Positions 12,812 to 24,229 of a stretch of 64,000 bases of DNA are shown here, one piece after another (within the stretch, counting starts at the first letter, position 1; the number at the start of each line of letters is the position of its first letter). The translations under genes were made by a program, and so were the position numbers. This DNA is from Cristatella mucedo (Eukaryota; Bryozoa; Phylactolaemata; Cristatellidae). The stretch spans positions 92,501 to 156,500 of the forward strand of contig WPIO01000191.1 of the NCBI GenBank assembly GCA_009760855.2, in the 5' to 3' direction. The notes beneath the pieces are model-generated. The model made no database searches, was not told the origin of the DNA, and saw only the letters and a program-made list of their open reading frames with translations.

Positions 12812-12987
12812 ATAAATCATAGCTGATTAAGCAGCCTCTTTTTGTGCAACGATAGAAGAGCCTTTACAACTATCACCACCACTTGCAGTGTTTATAAATG
12901 ATCGCCCACCTCAGAAATTGAACCCACAACCTCAGGACAGAGGTCGTAAAAGTAACCACCTTACCTAGTGTGCCCTTACGGCTCACC
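12812..12987 (-). mobile_element. tRNA-derived SINE, family A (duplicate copy)
   Basis: Same element as 2620-2803, carried within the segmental duplication. Box-B-like GGGTTCAATTTC on the minus strand. Confidence 0.72.
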
Positions 12988-12992
12988 AAAGT

Positions 12993-13062
12993 TGCATCGG
13001 CCGGGAATTGAACCCGGGATGCCTTTTTGCAGGCGAGCATTCTACCACTGAACCACCAACGC
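12993..13062 (-). pseudogene. tRNA-Gly-like sequence (duplicate copy)
   Basis: Counterpart of 2807-2876. The loop is CTGCAAA instead of CTGCCAA, so the anticodon is no longer GCC, and the anticodon stem is also unpaired. The T-arm loop TTCAATT is closer to consensus than in copy 1. Clearly a pseudogene. Confidence 0.7.
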
Positions 13063-13612
13063 TCACAACGCCTCGACATTCCATGACGTGACAACGTTTT
13101 AATGAAGGGAAGAGACGGAAATCGCAGGCGTCTAGAGAGCATTCACGCGTTTATTTACGAAGTGAAAATGAGAGATAGATGTGGCGGGCCGTGCATTGCC
13201 TGAGCTGGTAGGGTCACTGGCTGGCTCTCTGTACGATTGGCTTAGCAATGCAGTAGAAGAGCTAAAAAATGACTAGCAACGAAATCGTAGTGCTTTATCC
13301 CAAGGGGCCTAAAATAGGCTAGAAACTATCCAAAGAGTCCGTCTGTCGGGCTGGAGGCAGGGTGCTGCGGTCGGCTCGGCTGCAGCCAGAACGCCTTCTG
13401 CTCTACCGGATGCGTGGGAGACGGCCCTGTCTCAGCGACCGGAAGCTTTCTTGAATTTCAAGAGGGTTTCCTACTGTGATTCAAGCATGCTCCGTGTCAG
13501 CTCTGCCAGCCAGTGCCGATAGGCGTGGTGGTTGGCATATGTTAGACTGTACCTAGCCTCATCCAAGATGGCCGGCTCCGAGAGGGTAATATTGCTGTTA
13601 TTTTGAGTTGTC

Positions 13613-13780
13613 ATGCTTCTGATGGCAGTATTCACAGTGGCGAATGGCCTCGCTGAGTGGCCGCCCGCCTCCAGATTCTGCTCGTACTTCAGCGTGGCGC
13701 TCCAGAATAGCTCGGCTGACGCCTATCTGGTGATCTCGTTATGCAAGAGGCTTGAAAGTTACGACCACATTGGTGCTGCA
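13613..13780 (+). repeat. Repeated segment with conserved short frame, copy 2
   Basis: MLLMAVFTVANGLAEWPPAS frame, near-identical to 3452-3640. Beyond about 13775 the two duplicates diverge. 13780-14250 has open but unconvincing frames and no recognised feature. Confidence 0.5.
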
Positions 13781-14249
13781 AAGAACTTGCCCGTGCCAGA
13801 TGTCGAGCCTGCTCCCTCCGACCCATGGCATCCATTGAAGACCGACAGAGCCCGGCGTTGGCAACAGCGATGGTAGCAGCAGAGGTGGTCATAGTAGAAC
13901 CGGCGGCTGCAGCACCGGCCGCGAAATGCAACTAACTGAAGCTGAACTGCAATTGAAGCGGTTGGCCAGCAGCTGTGACGGCATAATCAAGTGAGAAGCA
14001 TCAATTTCCGAATCTGCAAAAGTAAGTAGCGTCCTATCCAGCTCTGCAGATCTGCCACCGCCCGTCACACTTTGAGTCGCTCTCGCCGATTCTCGCTTAT
14101 TCTCGCCGAGATGTGCACTCGCCGCCACCAGTTTAACTTCAGTCGTCAGCAGCACCGGCTGCTCGAGAAGAGGCAGAAGTGTGTTTATTCGCATGGCGAA
14201 CGCGTGCTGTTCGTGCAGAGCCGAGGCGACCGAGCGCAGAATCCGAGCA

Positions 14250-14880
14250 AGTTGGGGGGATTTCGAGAGGCAGCGAGTAGAGGCAACAGGTGGCGTGAGG
14301 CCGCCACAGTAGATCGGTGTCGGTTGTAAAGCATTAGCTACTGCTGCTGCTTCTACTGCTGCCGCTTTCGACGCCTAGCTGTGACTTGCCGAGGTCTGCT
14401 ATGTGTGGTCCTATACCACACTTAGTTCCCAAAGCTCGTTCCCGGGTGACCAGTGTCAGACGACAACTCCGGGAGAAACGCACGACTTTTGGCATCGGCG
14501 ATGCGACATCCCGTTATCCGCCAACAGCTAGTGCTTCCCGATGCTATGCAAGAGATCTCTCGCTCTCCACCGCTAAGGGCATAAGTGCACAAGTTTACAA
14601 GCCCATGCTGCGGGTCACAGGATCACCGTCAGCATGTGCTCGTGCAGTCCCTGGCATCGTGCTGTCGACCTGCTTGCAGTCACCCCCGTACCACTGCTAG
14701 TTCCCAAATATGCCGGCATGCTGTGTAGGAACAAACAGGTCAGCATCTGACCCTACCGGTGAGCCAAGCGCACGGTAGCCCTTGAGCACGTCTGCATCAT
14801 GAAGACATCAAAGTTCGGAGCGCTCCCGAAGCGATGCCACAGTTGCTTCTTCGGCGCCTGGCAATGCCGTCCATCGGCAG
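14250..14880 (+). repeat. ~600-bp repeat, copy 1, with a shared frame
   Basis: Direct repeat of 16150-16790. Both contain AGAGGCAACAGGTGGC, a (CTG)n run, and a frame that shares RDLSLSTAKGISAQVYKPML despite substitutions elsewhere (14386-14700 and 16288-16593). The protein is not recognised. The part from 14740 on also belongs to the inverted duplication. Confidence 0.6.
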
Positions 14881-16130
14881 TCCGGACGTCCGACACTCGT
14901 CTTCTCCGAAGCAGCCGGATAGTCCACTTTCAACCGCAGCTCTCCTCATAGCCGTGAAGTCCACGTGCTGGTGTGCCACATAAGAAGAGAAACGGCTTCT
15001 GTCGACGCGGTTGCAGGGCCCGTGTGCACCAGCACATATGCTAGCACGCGTTCCGAGATTCTCCGAAACTTATCCGAAGTGCTATGCTTCCGAAGCGATG
15101 CTTGAATATTTCTGCTTCGATCGGCCTCAGCCCTCGACCACGTCGAAATTTTTCAGCTACCTTGTTGCATGCATTGATGACATCCACATACGAATGGTAG
15201 CTAACGATCTTACATTGAATGATTATGCAACCTACTTATTAGTTGAAGGCAAGCCAAGTTTGAATCTGACACTAGAAAACTTGAAGCTTAAAATCGGCGA
15301 AGCCCGTATATTTCCTGTTGAATCTTCATAAAATCAAGGTTTACTCGTCTAAAGTGACCATTCAATAGACGACGTAAGCTCCTCAGTCAAGTCAACCTAC
15401 TTTCAGTTACGTATCATTAATCAAATTTGGCCTTGCTAATTCAGCGATAAAGCATTTAAACTGGTCTATGAATTTGCCACACTCTTTCTCAATGCTTGCA
15501 GGTCTACCAGATTTTCGGTCGTGAGCGACGCAGTTTTGCCACATCCCACCACTGTTTGCCGACATGTATTGCCCCCCCCCGATCAAGCGAAGTACCTACT
15601 GAAAGAATCTGTCACTTAATTTTTGGTCCCACCAGTCTTTTTCCTCGCCCTTGACCTGTCCTGACTACATCTTCTACTGTAAACTTTTTCTATTCAAAAA
15701 GTCATTTAGCTTCACCTCGAACCGAGCTCAAAGCCTGTGGTGACCTTGCCTTGATACTTTCCAAAACCGAAAACTCGAGATTAAAATACCCCCGACTTGA
15801 TGACATTTGTAAAGAGGCTCAAAACGGATCAGTTGTGCTAGGTATTGGCTGGATGCTGAGGAATTTTCCTCTGCCAGTGCTCATGCGTTCTGACATTGTG
15901 CAACCTACCACCAACAAAACGGCAGGCTCACTTTAAAGTAGGCGTTTTGGGCCTCATTTTCACGATGGGGCGGCAACGTTGATGGGGCGATGGTTCGTCA
16001 ATCAGTCGATCAGCCTGTCCTTGCCTACGGATGTTTGCCAGTGCCGTTAGCACTGCTTTTTTGTAGTGAAGAGTCGAGTCATCGATAATCGCGGATCGAT
16101 GATCGATGATCGCGATCATCGATGATCGCG
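14740..16130. repeat. Right arm of ~1.35 kb inverted duplication
   Basis: Reverse-complement partner of 9290-10640. Plus-strand LINE blocks are readable at 15110-15331 (CIDDIHIRMVANDLTLNDYA) and 15500-15940 (FGRERRSFATSHHC). A small palindromic ATCGATGATCGCGATCATCGAT cluster lies at about 16080-16130, at the end of the arm. Confidence 0.75.
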
Positions 16131-16149
16131 GAATCTCAGCAACTTCGAG

Positions 16150-16790
16150 GAATCTCAGGAGGCGGCGAGTAGAGGCAACAGGTGGCCAGAGGCCGCCACA
16201 GTAGATCGGCGTCAGTTGTAGAGCATTGGCTGCTGCTGCTGCTGCTGCTGCTTCTACTGCTGCCGCTTTCCGACGCCTAGCTGTGACTTGCCGAGGTCCG
16301 CTCTTTGTGGTCCCATAGCCTTACTCAGTTCCCGAAGCTCGTTCCCGGGTGACCAGTCACAGACGACAAGCCGCGAGAAACGCGCGATTTTCGGCGTCGG
16401 CAAGGCGACATCCCATTTCCAGCCCACTGCTGGTACTTTCAGATGCTGTGCAAGAGATCTCTCACTCTCCACAGCTAAGGGCATAAGTGCACAGGTTTAC
16501 AAGCCCATGCTGCGGGTCGAGGGATCACCTTCAGCCTGCGCTCGTGCAATCTCTGGCATCGTGTCGTCGACCGGCGTGCAGTCGCCACCGTAGCTTCGCT
16601 CGTGCCGAGATGACTAGCAGACGCCATGGCGTGCTGTGTAGGGACGAACAGGTTGACTGCTGACCCTGCCGGAGAGCCAAAGCGCAGGCTAGTGCTCGTA
16701 GGCGTCTGTATCACCGACAGTTCAAAGTTCGGAACGCTCCCGACAAGATGCCACAGTTGCGGCTTCGACACCTCCCAATGCCACCCATTG
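16150..16790 (+). repeat. ~600-bp repeat, copy 2, with a shared frame
   Basis: Direct partner of 14250-14880 with the same order of landmarks, a longer (CTG)n run at about 16230-16260 and a frame at 16288-16593. 16790-17105 holds no supportable feature. Confidence 0.6.
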
Positions 16791-17104
16791 CGGCCGTTGT
16801 CGAACGACTACGGCTCGTCATCTCTCCGACGCAAATACCGCGACCTCCTGCGCTTCGCGCACGGCTTCGTCGTTTGGACCGCGTATTAGAGCATTTGAGA
16901 AGTCTTGACTGACAAATTTCATTCCGCTCGCCGCTACACGCCTCATTGCTGAGCTGGCTTATTGCTGTGCTGCTTGGCTGGTGCATGCCTGCTGCGCCAA
17001 TCACGTGGCCACTGGCTGCTGGAGCTCCGGTCACCAAGGGCCCACGATGTCACCAAGGACTCACTTTGTCGCCAAGGACTCGAAAGCACAGGGCGGGCCT
17101 TATA

Positions 17105-17300
17105 GTAATAATAATAATAATGCACTTGATAAGGCGCCCCCAGAGAACTCAATCTCTTTCTAGGCGCTGTACATTTGCTGCAAAGGGAAGTGCTATTGAA
17201 TGGTGAGTAATATCAAACTTGCTAAACAACATGAATAACATAGTTAGAGGTGACATTCAGAGGGTCAGCATGCAAGTGTGGTTAGTGGGCCTTCGCTCGT
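17105..17300 (-). mobile_element. LINE 3' tail
   Basis: (TAA)n followed by TGCACTTGATAAGGCGCCCC and the rest of the conserved 3' UTR in reverse orientation. Near-identical to 35755-35940 and 11397-11580. 17300-17950 is GC-rich with long frames on both strands but no recognisable gene. Confidence 0.78.
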
Positions 17301-17954
17301 CTTTGTCATCAGCATTATTTACTCGGCTTATTTATTCATTGTGGCGTCACCTAGGCCGTCTCCATTCCAGGAAGCCACCCCTGTCGAATGCTTGAAGGAG
17401 CAATGCCCCAATCCTATCCTAGATTTAGTCGCCCCGTTTCATTCCTAAAAAGACCTGCCAACGCTCGCTCCGAAGCCGCCGATAGCTCTTGCGAGGCGAA
17501 GGTCCCTCTTAGCTCGACTTGACTCACGAATCCCACTCACTTAGCCGCTCAGTGCCATCTCTCTCAGTGAACGTAGCGCAGCGACTCCGGCCGGGCTGTC
17601 GTGGTAAAGCCGGGCGCCTCAGGAGGCTACTTCTACGGCCTCGGCGAGCCAATCGCATCGCCCGGCTAAGAGCAGTCGGCGGCGGCGCCGGCTGCGGCAG
17701 CTGAGGCGGTGTGGGGAGACGCGACTGCAATCTTGCTGTGCCCACATAGTGTGCGAGTAATTTGCTGCGGCCCACCGGCACTGACCAGCCAGCGCCGGCT
17801 GCTGGCTTTCTAGCTCCCGTGCAAAGCACCTCGTCGCCGACCCGGTGGCTTGCTGAGCAGGAGCGAGACAGCTTCCGCGTTCCTCGAGCGAGGGCGAGCA
17901 AACTATTACTGGGATGGAGCTCCCACTAGCAGCAGGAGCACAAAAGTCTACCTG

Positions 17955-18078
17955 GCTTGGTCACGTAGTTAAGGAGCTCGCCCCGACCGAGGTCTGGCTG
18001 TGGTCGCGGGCTCGAGCCCCGAAGCATATGTGAAGTGCCTGAATAGAGATTAAGTTCTCTTAGGGTGCTATGCAAATG

Positions 18079-18080
<2 letters not shown>
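17955..18080 (+). mobile_element. tRNA-derived SINE, family B, with LINE-type tail
   Basis: Box A-like TAGTTAAGGAGCTCG, box B GGGCTCGAGCCCC, then GTGCCTGAATAGAGATTAAG and TTCTCTTAGGGTGCTATGC leading to a (TA)n tract. The tail is a variant of the LINE 3' end hairpin and of the L2/MIR-type GCGCTATATAAATG ending. Related copies: 53431-53525, 57025-57170, and partial ones near 32360-32440 and 34000-34095. Confidence 0.75.
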
Positions 18081-18119
<39 letters not shown>

Positions 18120-18168
18120 CATACATATATATATATATATATACATACATATATATATATATACATAC

Positions 18169-18208
<40 letters not shown>

Positions 18209-18262
18209 CTGTGTGTGTCCGGGTGTGTGTAAGTGTATGTGTAAGTGTGTGTGTGAGACTGT
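18080..18262. repeat. (TA)n then (GT)n microsatellite
   Basis: About 110 bp of TA with ATAC interruptions, followed by about 70 bp of GT. It grows directly out of the AT-rich end of the SINE. Confidence 0.95.
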
Positions 18263-18269
18263 TGGGCTC

Positions 18270-18540
18270 AGAAAAGGTTGCATTTAGTTCACATGCTCCC
18301 AAAGTATGGAACTAACTCCAGAATTGCATCACGGCATCCCCTGACTCAACTACATTTAAAAATAAATTAAAATTTCATCTATTTAGCACAGCATTTAGTT
18401 GGTCCTGAATGTTATTCCTAAAGTTTATTGAGCCTACTACCCCTAAACATTCGATTGTGTTTCCTTTGCAAAACGTGCAGTGTGCCTAGAAAGGGATTAA
18501 GTTCTCTGAGAGCGCTTTGTAAAGTGCATTATTATCTTTA
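18270..18540 (+). mobile_element. LINE 3' end
   Basis: Decayed C-terminus (AAAAGGTTGCATTTAGTTCA corresponds to FGDRVFSS) and 3' UTR ending GTGCCTAGAAAGGGATTAAG, then TTCTCTGAGAGCGC and ATTATT. 18540-19230 has GC-rich open frames but nothing I can identify. Confidence 0.7.
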
Positions 18541-19229
18541 TTACTTTAGAGCGAGCCCTAAAGTAATGCAAAAATGTGGCGGCACAGCTGCGTTTTTTCC
18601 GCCGCGTATTTTAGGCTTCGGCGCGCCCCAATACGGAAATTGCTGAAATTGCTGCGTCAGCAGTCGCGTGTTCGCGCGCACCAGCGAACTTCTAAGAACT
18701 CTTAAAACGACGGCTGCATTCGCTTCTCGCGCGCCATGGCGTGCCGCCATGGATGGGGACCGACGAACAGCTGGGAGGCTGGGCCGAGAGTCTGCGTCCT
18801 TGCCCAACTCCCAACTCCTCACTTGTTCTAATGAGCGAGTGGGTGTTGGATTCCGCAGGCCGAGTAAGCGAGCGGCTTATAAGCCGCCGAACTCGCGTGT
18901 GCGCAAGATGAGCGTCCACCAACAACACAACTTCGATCGCGCATTCATATTCCTAGGCCCCCTCGCCCCTGCTAAACCGGTCGCTGTCGCAACTGGCCCA
19001 GATCCCGGAAGTCGAGGCACACACTGCTGACCATCCTCACGAGCCGCATGCGGGCAGTGGCGGAAACTGAGCACAGGACGCGAGTCATCACATCGGATGG
19101 GACACATCGGCGTAAATATCGCTGCAATTCTGAAGCGATACCAGGCTTAACTCGTTGACGAACCGTCGCCCCCTCGAACCTGTTGCCCCCACTGTCAGAA
19201 TTGCCGCACATGGCACGTTCTTTAATAAA

Positions 19230-19960
19230 TTAAGCGTTTCAATTGGTTAGTAATAGCATGCATAGCGTCAGCACGCATGAACAAACGCAGAGGATAATTC
19301 ATCATGTCTCAGCTAATGCATTGTGGAGCCCAACCGTTTTTCGCATCTTTTCAAACCTCGTCACTTCAGAGAATATTATGATGTCAGTCGAGATTGAGTT
19401 CTTGAGTTTGGAAAAGTCTAAAGGAACGGTTACCGTCGGATTTGAGCTCGGTTCCATGTGGAGCTAAACGAATGTTTGAGAAGAAAAAGTAGAAAATAGA
19501 AGAAGTAGTCAGTTTAAGTCAAGGGCGAAGGAAGAGACTAGGGGAACCAAAAAGTAAGTGACAGAATCTTGAAGTAGGTATTCTACATGATTGGGAGCCA
19601 TGGTTTGATGTGGCAACCACGTTGCTCGCGACAGAAAAACCTAGCTACGGGCTAAAGTATTAATGATAATAATCCATTTGTAGAGTGCACTTGGAGAACT
19701 GAATCTCTCTCCGCACACTTTATGAATGTTGCATATGAAGCAATATAAACTTTGTTGGTTGTAGCATCCTCAACCAGCAGGCACAGCTTTTAGCAGGTAC
19801 GCGCACACGGAGGACGAACCGAAGAGACCCACAAAATGCTCTAATAAAAAGGTGCATTTGAAGCTTCGTTTTAATTTTTGTCATTGCAGGGGAGGTTTTG
19901 ACGTGCGTCGGTAGTTAGCTCCAGGCTTCGGGTGCGTACGAACTAAAGGTCGCCTCGTGG
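19230..19960 (-). mobile_element. LINE 3' fragments
   Basis: 19230-19640 parallels 9480-9860 (the same GAAGAGACTAGGGGAACCAA region). 19650-19960 is another tail with GAGAACTGAATCTCTCTCCG. Both are minus-oriented and decayed. 19960-20130 shows nothing further. Confidence 0.6.
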
Positions 19961-20129
19961 GAGAGTGGTGAAAATGCGTAGGCTGGAGAGAGGGAGAATG
20001 AAGGCAGATAAAAGCGAGTGACCGAAAGATGGAGCATTCGGACCGGCTGCGCCACCGTGCCAGACCTTATTGTCGTTCAATTTGAGAGGCATGCATCTCA
20101 TTGGCAATACTTTAAGACTGATCTTGAGC

Positions 20130-20235
20130 TACACCTGTACACCTGTACGCCTATTATACACCTGTACACATGCACACCTGTACACCTGTACTCGTGCACA
20201 CCTGTACATCTATACACCTATACACCTGTACATGA
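20130..20235. repeat. (ACACCTGTAC)-type short tandem repeat
   Basis: About 100 bp of irregular ACACCTGTACACCTGTAC units. Confidence 0.85.
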
Positions 20236-20321
20236 TTCTGTAGATGGTGGGAAGCGCCAGCAGATTCGCTGGTTGGCGACTGACGAATCAGGTTCAATCG
20301 GTTGAAGGTGCCTTCTGTGTA

Positions 20322-20500
20322 GTGAGCCGCGATGGCACACTAGGTAAGGCGGTTGCTTTCCCGACCTCGGTGCCGAGGTCGTGGGTTCAATTCCTGTGGT
20401 GGGTGATTCTTTATCGCCACTACAAGCGGTGGTGATAGCCGTAAATGCTCTTCTGTAGCTATACAAAAAGAGGCTGTTTAATCAGCTAGGATTTATTTGT
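20322..20500 (+). mobile_element. tRNA-derived SINE, family A, complete-looking copy
   Basis: GTGAGCCGCGATGGCACACT, AGGTAAGGCGGTTGC (box A side), GTCGTGGGTTCAATTCCTG (box B), a CACTACAAGCGGTG hairpin, then AAAGAGGCTGTTTAATCAGC and an ATTTATTT tail. Plus orientation; the best reference for this family in the window. 20500-21860 is GC-rich with overlapping frames on both strands; I can support no gene there. Confidence 0.78.
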
Positions 20501-21866
20501 TTATTTATTTTCTGTTCCACCGAAGTGCTGCAACACTCAGTCCGACGACAAACGACAGAAGTGCATCCGCTTTAAGCTGCCACCGTTGCGTGCGTGCTCC
20601 ACCTTTTTTTGCCATCACTCCCCACTAGTACCGGTTGACCGGGTTAAAGAGGTGGACGTGGGGCGAGAAGAATGACAGCGATCGTACTGGTGCTATGGAA
20701 GCTCTTCTGCTTCTCAAGGTCGTCGCAGATGTGCAGTGCACCGGCTCCTCTTCCTTTGTGCTCGCTCCGTCGTTGGAGCACAAGCGACGCATTACTACTA
20801 CGTACTAGTACGTCCTACTCTGTCGTTTCATGATCGGCTGCGGCGCTGGGCTGATACCTCCACAGGTGCGAGGCACCCATGTCTGAGTCATCAAAACGAG
20901 GCACAGATCGAGTACGAGGCTGCCTCGAAAAAGATTTCTTCGCCGTGTCTACGCAATCAATTCTTCCCACTTCCTCGTTCGCTTGCGGAAAGTGTGCGTA
21001 CATCGTAACGCACTTGAATCCGCATCGTCTCGCGAAATCAAAAACTTCCTGAGTTGAGAATCGCCGCCGAAAACAGCGGCTGCGGTGGCACGCGAGCCGC
21101 GCCCATCTTCGATTGGCCGATCGCTTCGGTTCGCCAATCGTTGCACCCCGATTGGCTATTGCCAGGCAGAAATAGCGCTCGAGAAACGGATGCCGGCCCG
21201 CCTCGGCACAAACGCACGCCTCGGCACGTCCGATTGCGGCGGTCGCTGTCGGTTTATTTCGGAATGGACGGGCAGAGGGGCGCGGCGCGGCCGCAAGCCG
21301 GAGCGAATGTCAGCGAGCTCGCGACCATCGCCTTCGTGCCGCCGCCATCGCTCCGCGGTGGGGCCCAGCGGCGGCGGCGGCTTCTAGCGCTGCGGCGGCG
21401 GCGGCGGCGCCGTCACGCTCGCCCCCGAATCTCGTCTCTCGCCCCCAGATCGCTTCCCGGGTCTCGCGCCGTCTCGTCGGGACCGCGGAGGCGGCGGCGG
21501 CGGCGGCGGCGCCCTTATCTCGCCAGAGGTGAGGGCCGCCGCTGCCCGACGCTGGCAACAGGCAGCGGCGCCCGCGACGGGCGTCGGCGAGCGACGCTCC
21601 GAGCAACGTCTTGAGCAGCCGCCGAGCCTGAAGGCTCGGCAAGTCCGGAGGTCGACGAAGAGCGACGACGGAAGGGCTGACGTGAGGCGAGCGTTCGGCA
21701 GCGGCGAGTGCCGCGACGCCGCGCCGTCGGCGCCACGACCGGGACGTCGCGATCGCGTTGCGCGCGATGGCCACCGCCGCGATCCTTCTCACGAGAGCGC
21801 GCCGCCGCCGCCGCCCATCCGTCGCCGTCCGCTCGTCGACGTGGGCGGGAGCGAAGCTGCGGCGCA

Positions 21867-23889
21867 CTAGGCGGACGCCTCGAGGCACCTCGGATCCCTG
21901 CGCGCCATCAGGCTCCTCAGACGCAGCAGCTCGTCAGCGAGGCTGCGACTCGGCGTCCGCTGACGATTCTGCGAGCGACAAGATGGGCGTGCCTGCGCAA
22001 AGAATGCTTCCGGCGACGGCCGAGCTGAGGATGCGGCGGCGGCGCAGAGACCAGGGCACGCGTGCATGCGCGCCGAAGCGCTTGCGACTCGCAGCCGGGC
22101 TGGACGTTGCCAGCTTGAGCGCCGTTTTGATCATTTGTAATTGCAATTTTGTTGTTCGCAGTCCAAAAGAAGGCTGAGCAACTGCTGTGTATTTTTAAAA
22201 TGTAGCAGTCCGTCAGATGTGAGACCAAAAGCCTAAACTTTTCACCGAGGGCAGAAGTGACTGCAAACCCTTGGTTTCCAGGCCAGCGCTCGATTAACTA
22301 AATGATCAATGACAATTGAAAGAGCCTATAAATTTATAAAGTTCTTTGACTATGTTATGCAAACATACTATTATTTATTTTTATCATTTCACTATTATTA
22401 TTATTATCATCACCTATTGAGACTCTCGACGACTCCTGCTTTCAACAGTGAACGCGGCAACAGCTACAGCCTCGTCTAATTAATCGCGTGCTTGAACCGG
22501 CGTAGTGGCCAAATACCCATATGTATTTTTTATTTTTGAATTTTAAGGAAAAAAATTACAGAATCAAGTCCGCTGACAATGCGTGCGTCGGATCTTCTAA
22601 ATGCATACTAAAAAATTCGCAATCAATGAGTCACTTTAATCGACGAGTGGAAATTCCTCGAAAAATTCATAAATCTTTCAAGTTTGCCCTATAATCGATC
22701 GTTTTCGTTGCTTTATTTGTATTCAGACTCACTTTAAGTCGTTCACATTGCCGCCGCACCCTGAGTAAGGCCGGATAGCGTAGGCGTCGCCATAAGCTTA
22801 AGCTGGGTAGCGTAGGCGTCCCTGTGGTGACTGGGAAAAGTCGCGTTCAAATTTCACCATTGGCGAGGTCACACGAGAAAGTCTCGTTCGAGGCTGGCTA
22901 CAGGTGGTGCCTGAAACTTTGCCTCCGTCCGTCGATAGGTCGAGGCGGCGCGCCAGAGAGGGCATCCTTTACTCGTCGCTCGCACGATCGCCTCGTCGGC
23001 TGGCAAGCCCCTCCCCTGGTGCCCCAGCTCCGCCCACAACATATCGCCGCCGCCGCCGCCGCCACTCACGCTGGCCGTCAGGCGCAGGAGGCCCGTTCCT
23101 AAGGAGACGACGGCAACACTCGAGCGCTCGGCGCCGCCGCGGCCGTGCAGGAGCTCGTCCTGGTAATGCACGGCCTCGATGAGGGCGCGCACGCCCTCCT
23201 CGCCAATCAGCGTGCCTACGGCGAGCGACCAATCGTCGCACGTGGGAGTCGGAGCGAGACGACATGGGGCGGAGCGTTCAGAGGCGGCCGCGGCGAAGGC
23301 GCGCAGAGGCCTCCGAGGCGGCGGTGGCTGCGGCGGCGAAGGCGCGCAGAGGCGTGCAGAGGCGTGCAGAGGCGTGCAGAGGCGTGCAGAGGCGTGCAGA
23401 GGCGTGCAGAGGCGTGCAGAGGCGTGCAGAGGCGTGCAGAGGCGTGCAGAGGCGTGCAGAGGCGTGCAGAGGCGTGCAGAGGCGTGCAGAGGCGTGCAGA
23501 GGCGTGCAGAGGCGTGCAGAGGCGGCGGCGGCGAAGGAGCCCTCGCCGCCGCCGCCTCGGAGGCCTCGGAGTGCGAATCGCGTGGAGCCCTCGCCGCCGC
23601 CGCCTCGGAGGCCTCGGAGTGCGAATCGCGTGTCGGCTTCGGCGCAGAGGCCTCCAGCAGTGGTCGTGATGAGCGGTAGCCTTGATGAGCGGTAGCCTTG
23701 ATGAGCGGTAGCGGTAACGGTAGCCTTGACGGCTCGGAATAACCAGCCTGAGTAGAGCCGCCGCGCGGCGGCCGCAGTGAGCTCACGTTGCAGATTCACG
23801 CTGATCAGCGCCAGGTTTCCAGATATCCACAGCTGGCCGCCGAGCTGCTCGACTGGCTGCAGCAGCGGCTGCCTGGGCTCTCGGTCGAC
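21867..23889 (-). CDS. LRRC71: LRRC71 exons 9-11, conserved C-terminal block
   Basis: Exon 9 (23889-23787) encodes QPLLQPVEQLGGQLWISGN then LALISVNLQ, matching the family's PLLEPVE....G.V..PGN..L..LNL. Exon 10 (23215-23070) encodes GEEGVRALIEAVHYQDELL and GLLRLTAS, matching the G.EG.LA.VQYQ and GLLWLSL segments. Exon 11 (21968-21867) encodes a short end with ADELLRLRSLMARRDP, matching QELM.PRDP near the human C-terminus, then TAG. Phases are 0/1, 1/0 and 0. Donors are CAAC/GTGAGC and CAGC/GTGAGT. The exon 9-10 intron holds the 10-bp minisatellite at 23341-23520. Confidence 0.85.
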
Positions 23890-24155
23890 CTGCGGCGGCG
23901 GCGGCGGCAGGGCAGCGAGGAAAAAGCGGTCAAAGTCGTTCGCCGCCGACTTCGCTGCGCCGTCGAGCACGCGATCGCGAACTCTCTCTCCCTCCCTCTC
24001 TCTCTCTCTGTCTCTGTCTCTCTGTCTTTCTGTCTCTCTGTTTCTCTGTCTCTGTTTCGTTCTCTTTGTCTCTGTCTCTCTCTCTCTGTGTCTCTCGCTG
24101 TCTCTGTTTCTTTCTCTTTGTCTATGTCTCTGTCTCTCTGTTTCTGTCTCTGTCT

Positions 24156-24229
<74 letters not shown>

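Larger units (their letters stand above)
10765..13775. repeat. Second copy of the 1-3620 segmental duplication
   Basis: Matches 1-3620 in the same orientation at high identity, starting AAGCCTCTCTGCAGAGTTTT in both. Differences: this copy has the LINE-tail pair at 11397-12215, which copy 1 has lost down to remnants; it lacks about 1.37 kb of LINE body present at 1206-2577; and it lacks a ~25 bp repeat near 3385. It is nested between the arms of the inverted duplication 9290-10640 / 14740-16130. Confidence 0.85.

Noticed and set aside
17519-17901. 125-codon minus frame and overlapping plus frame
   Set aside because: GC-rich region open on both strands without recognisable domain or splice signals.
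21054-22177. Arg-rich frames on both strands of a CpG/GGC-rich block
   Set aside because: All frames open together, none shows a conserved motif; composition effect.
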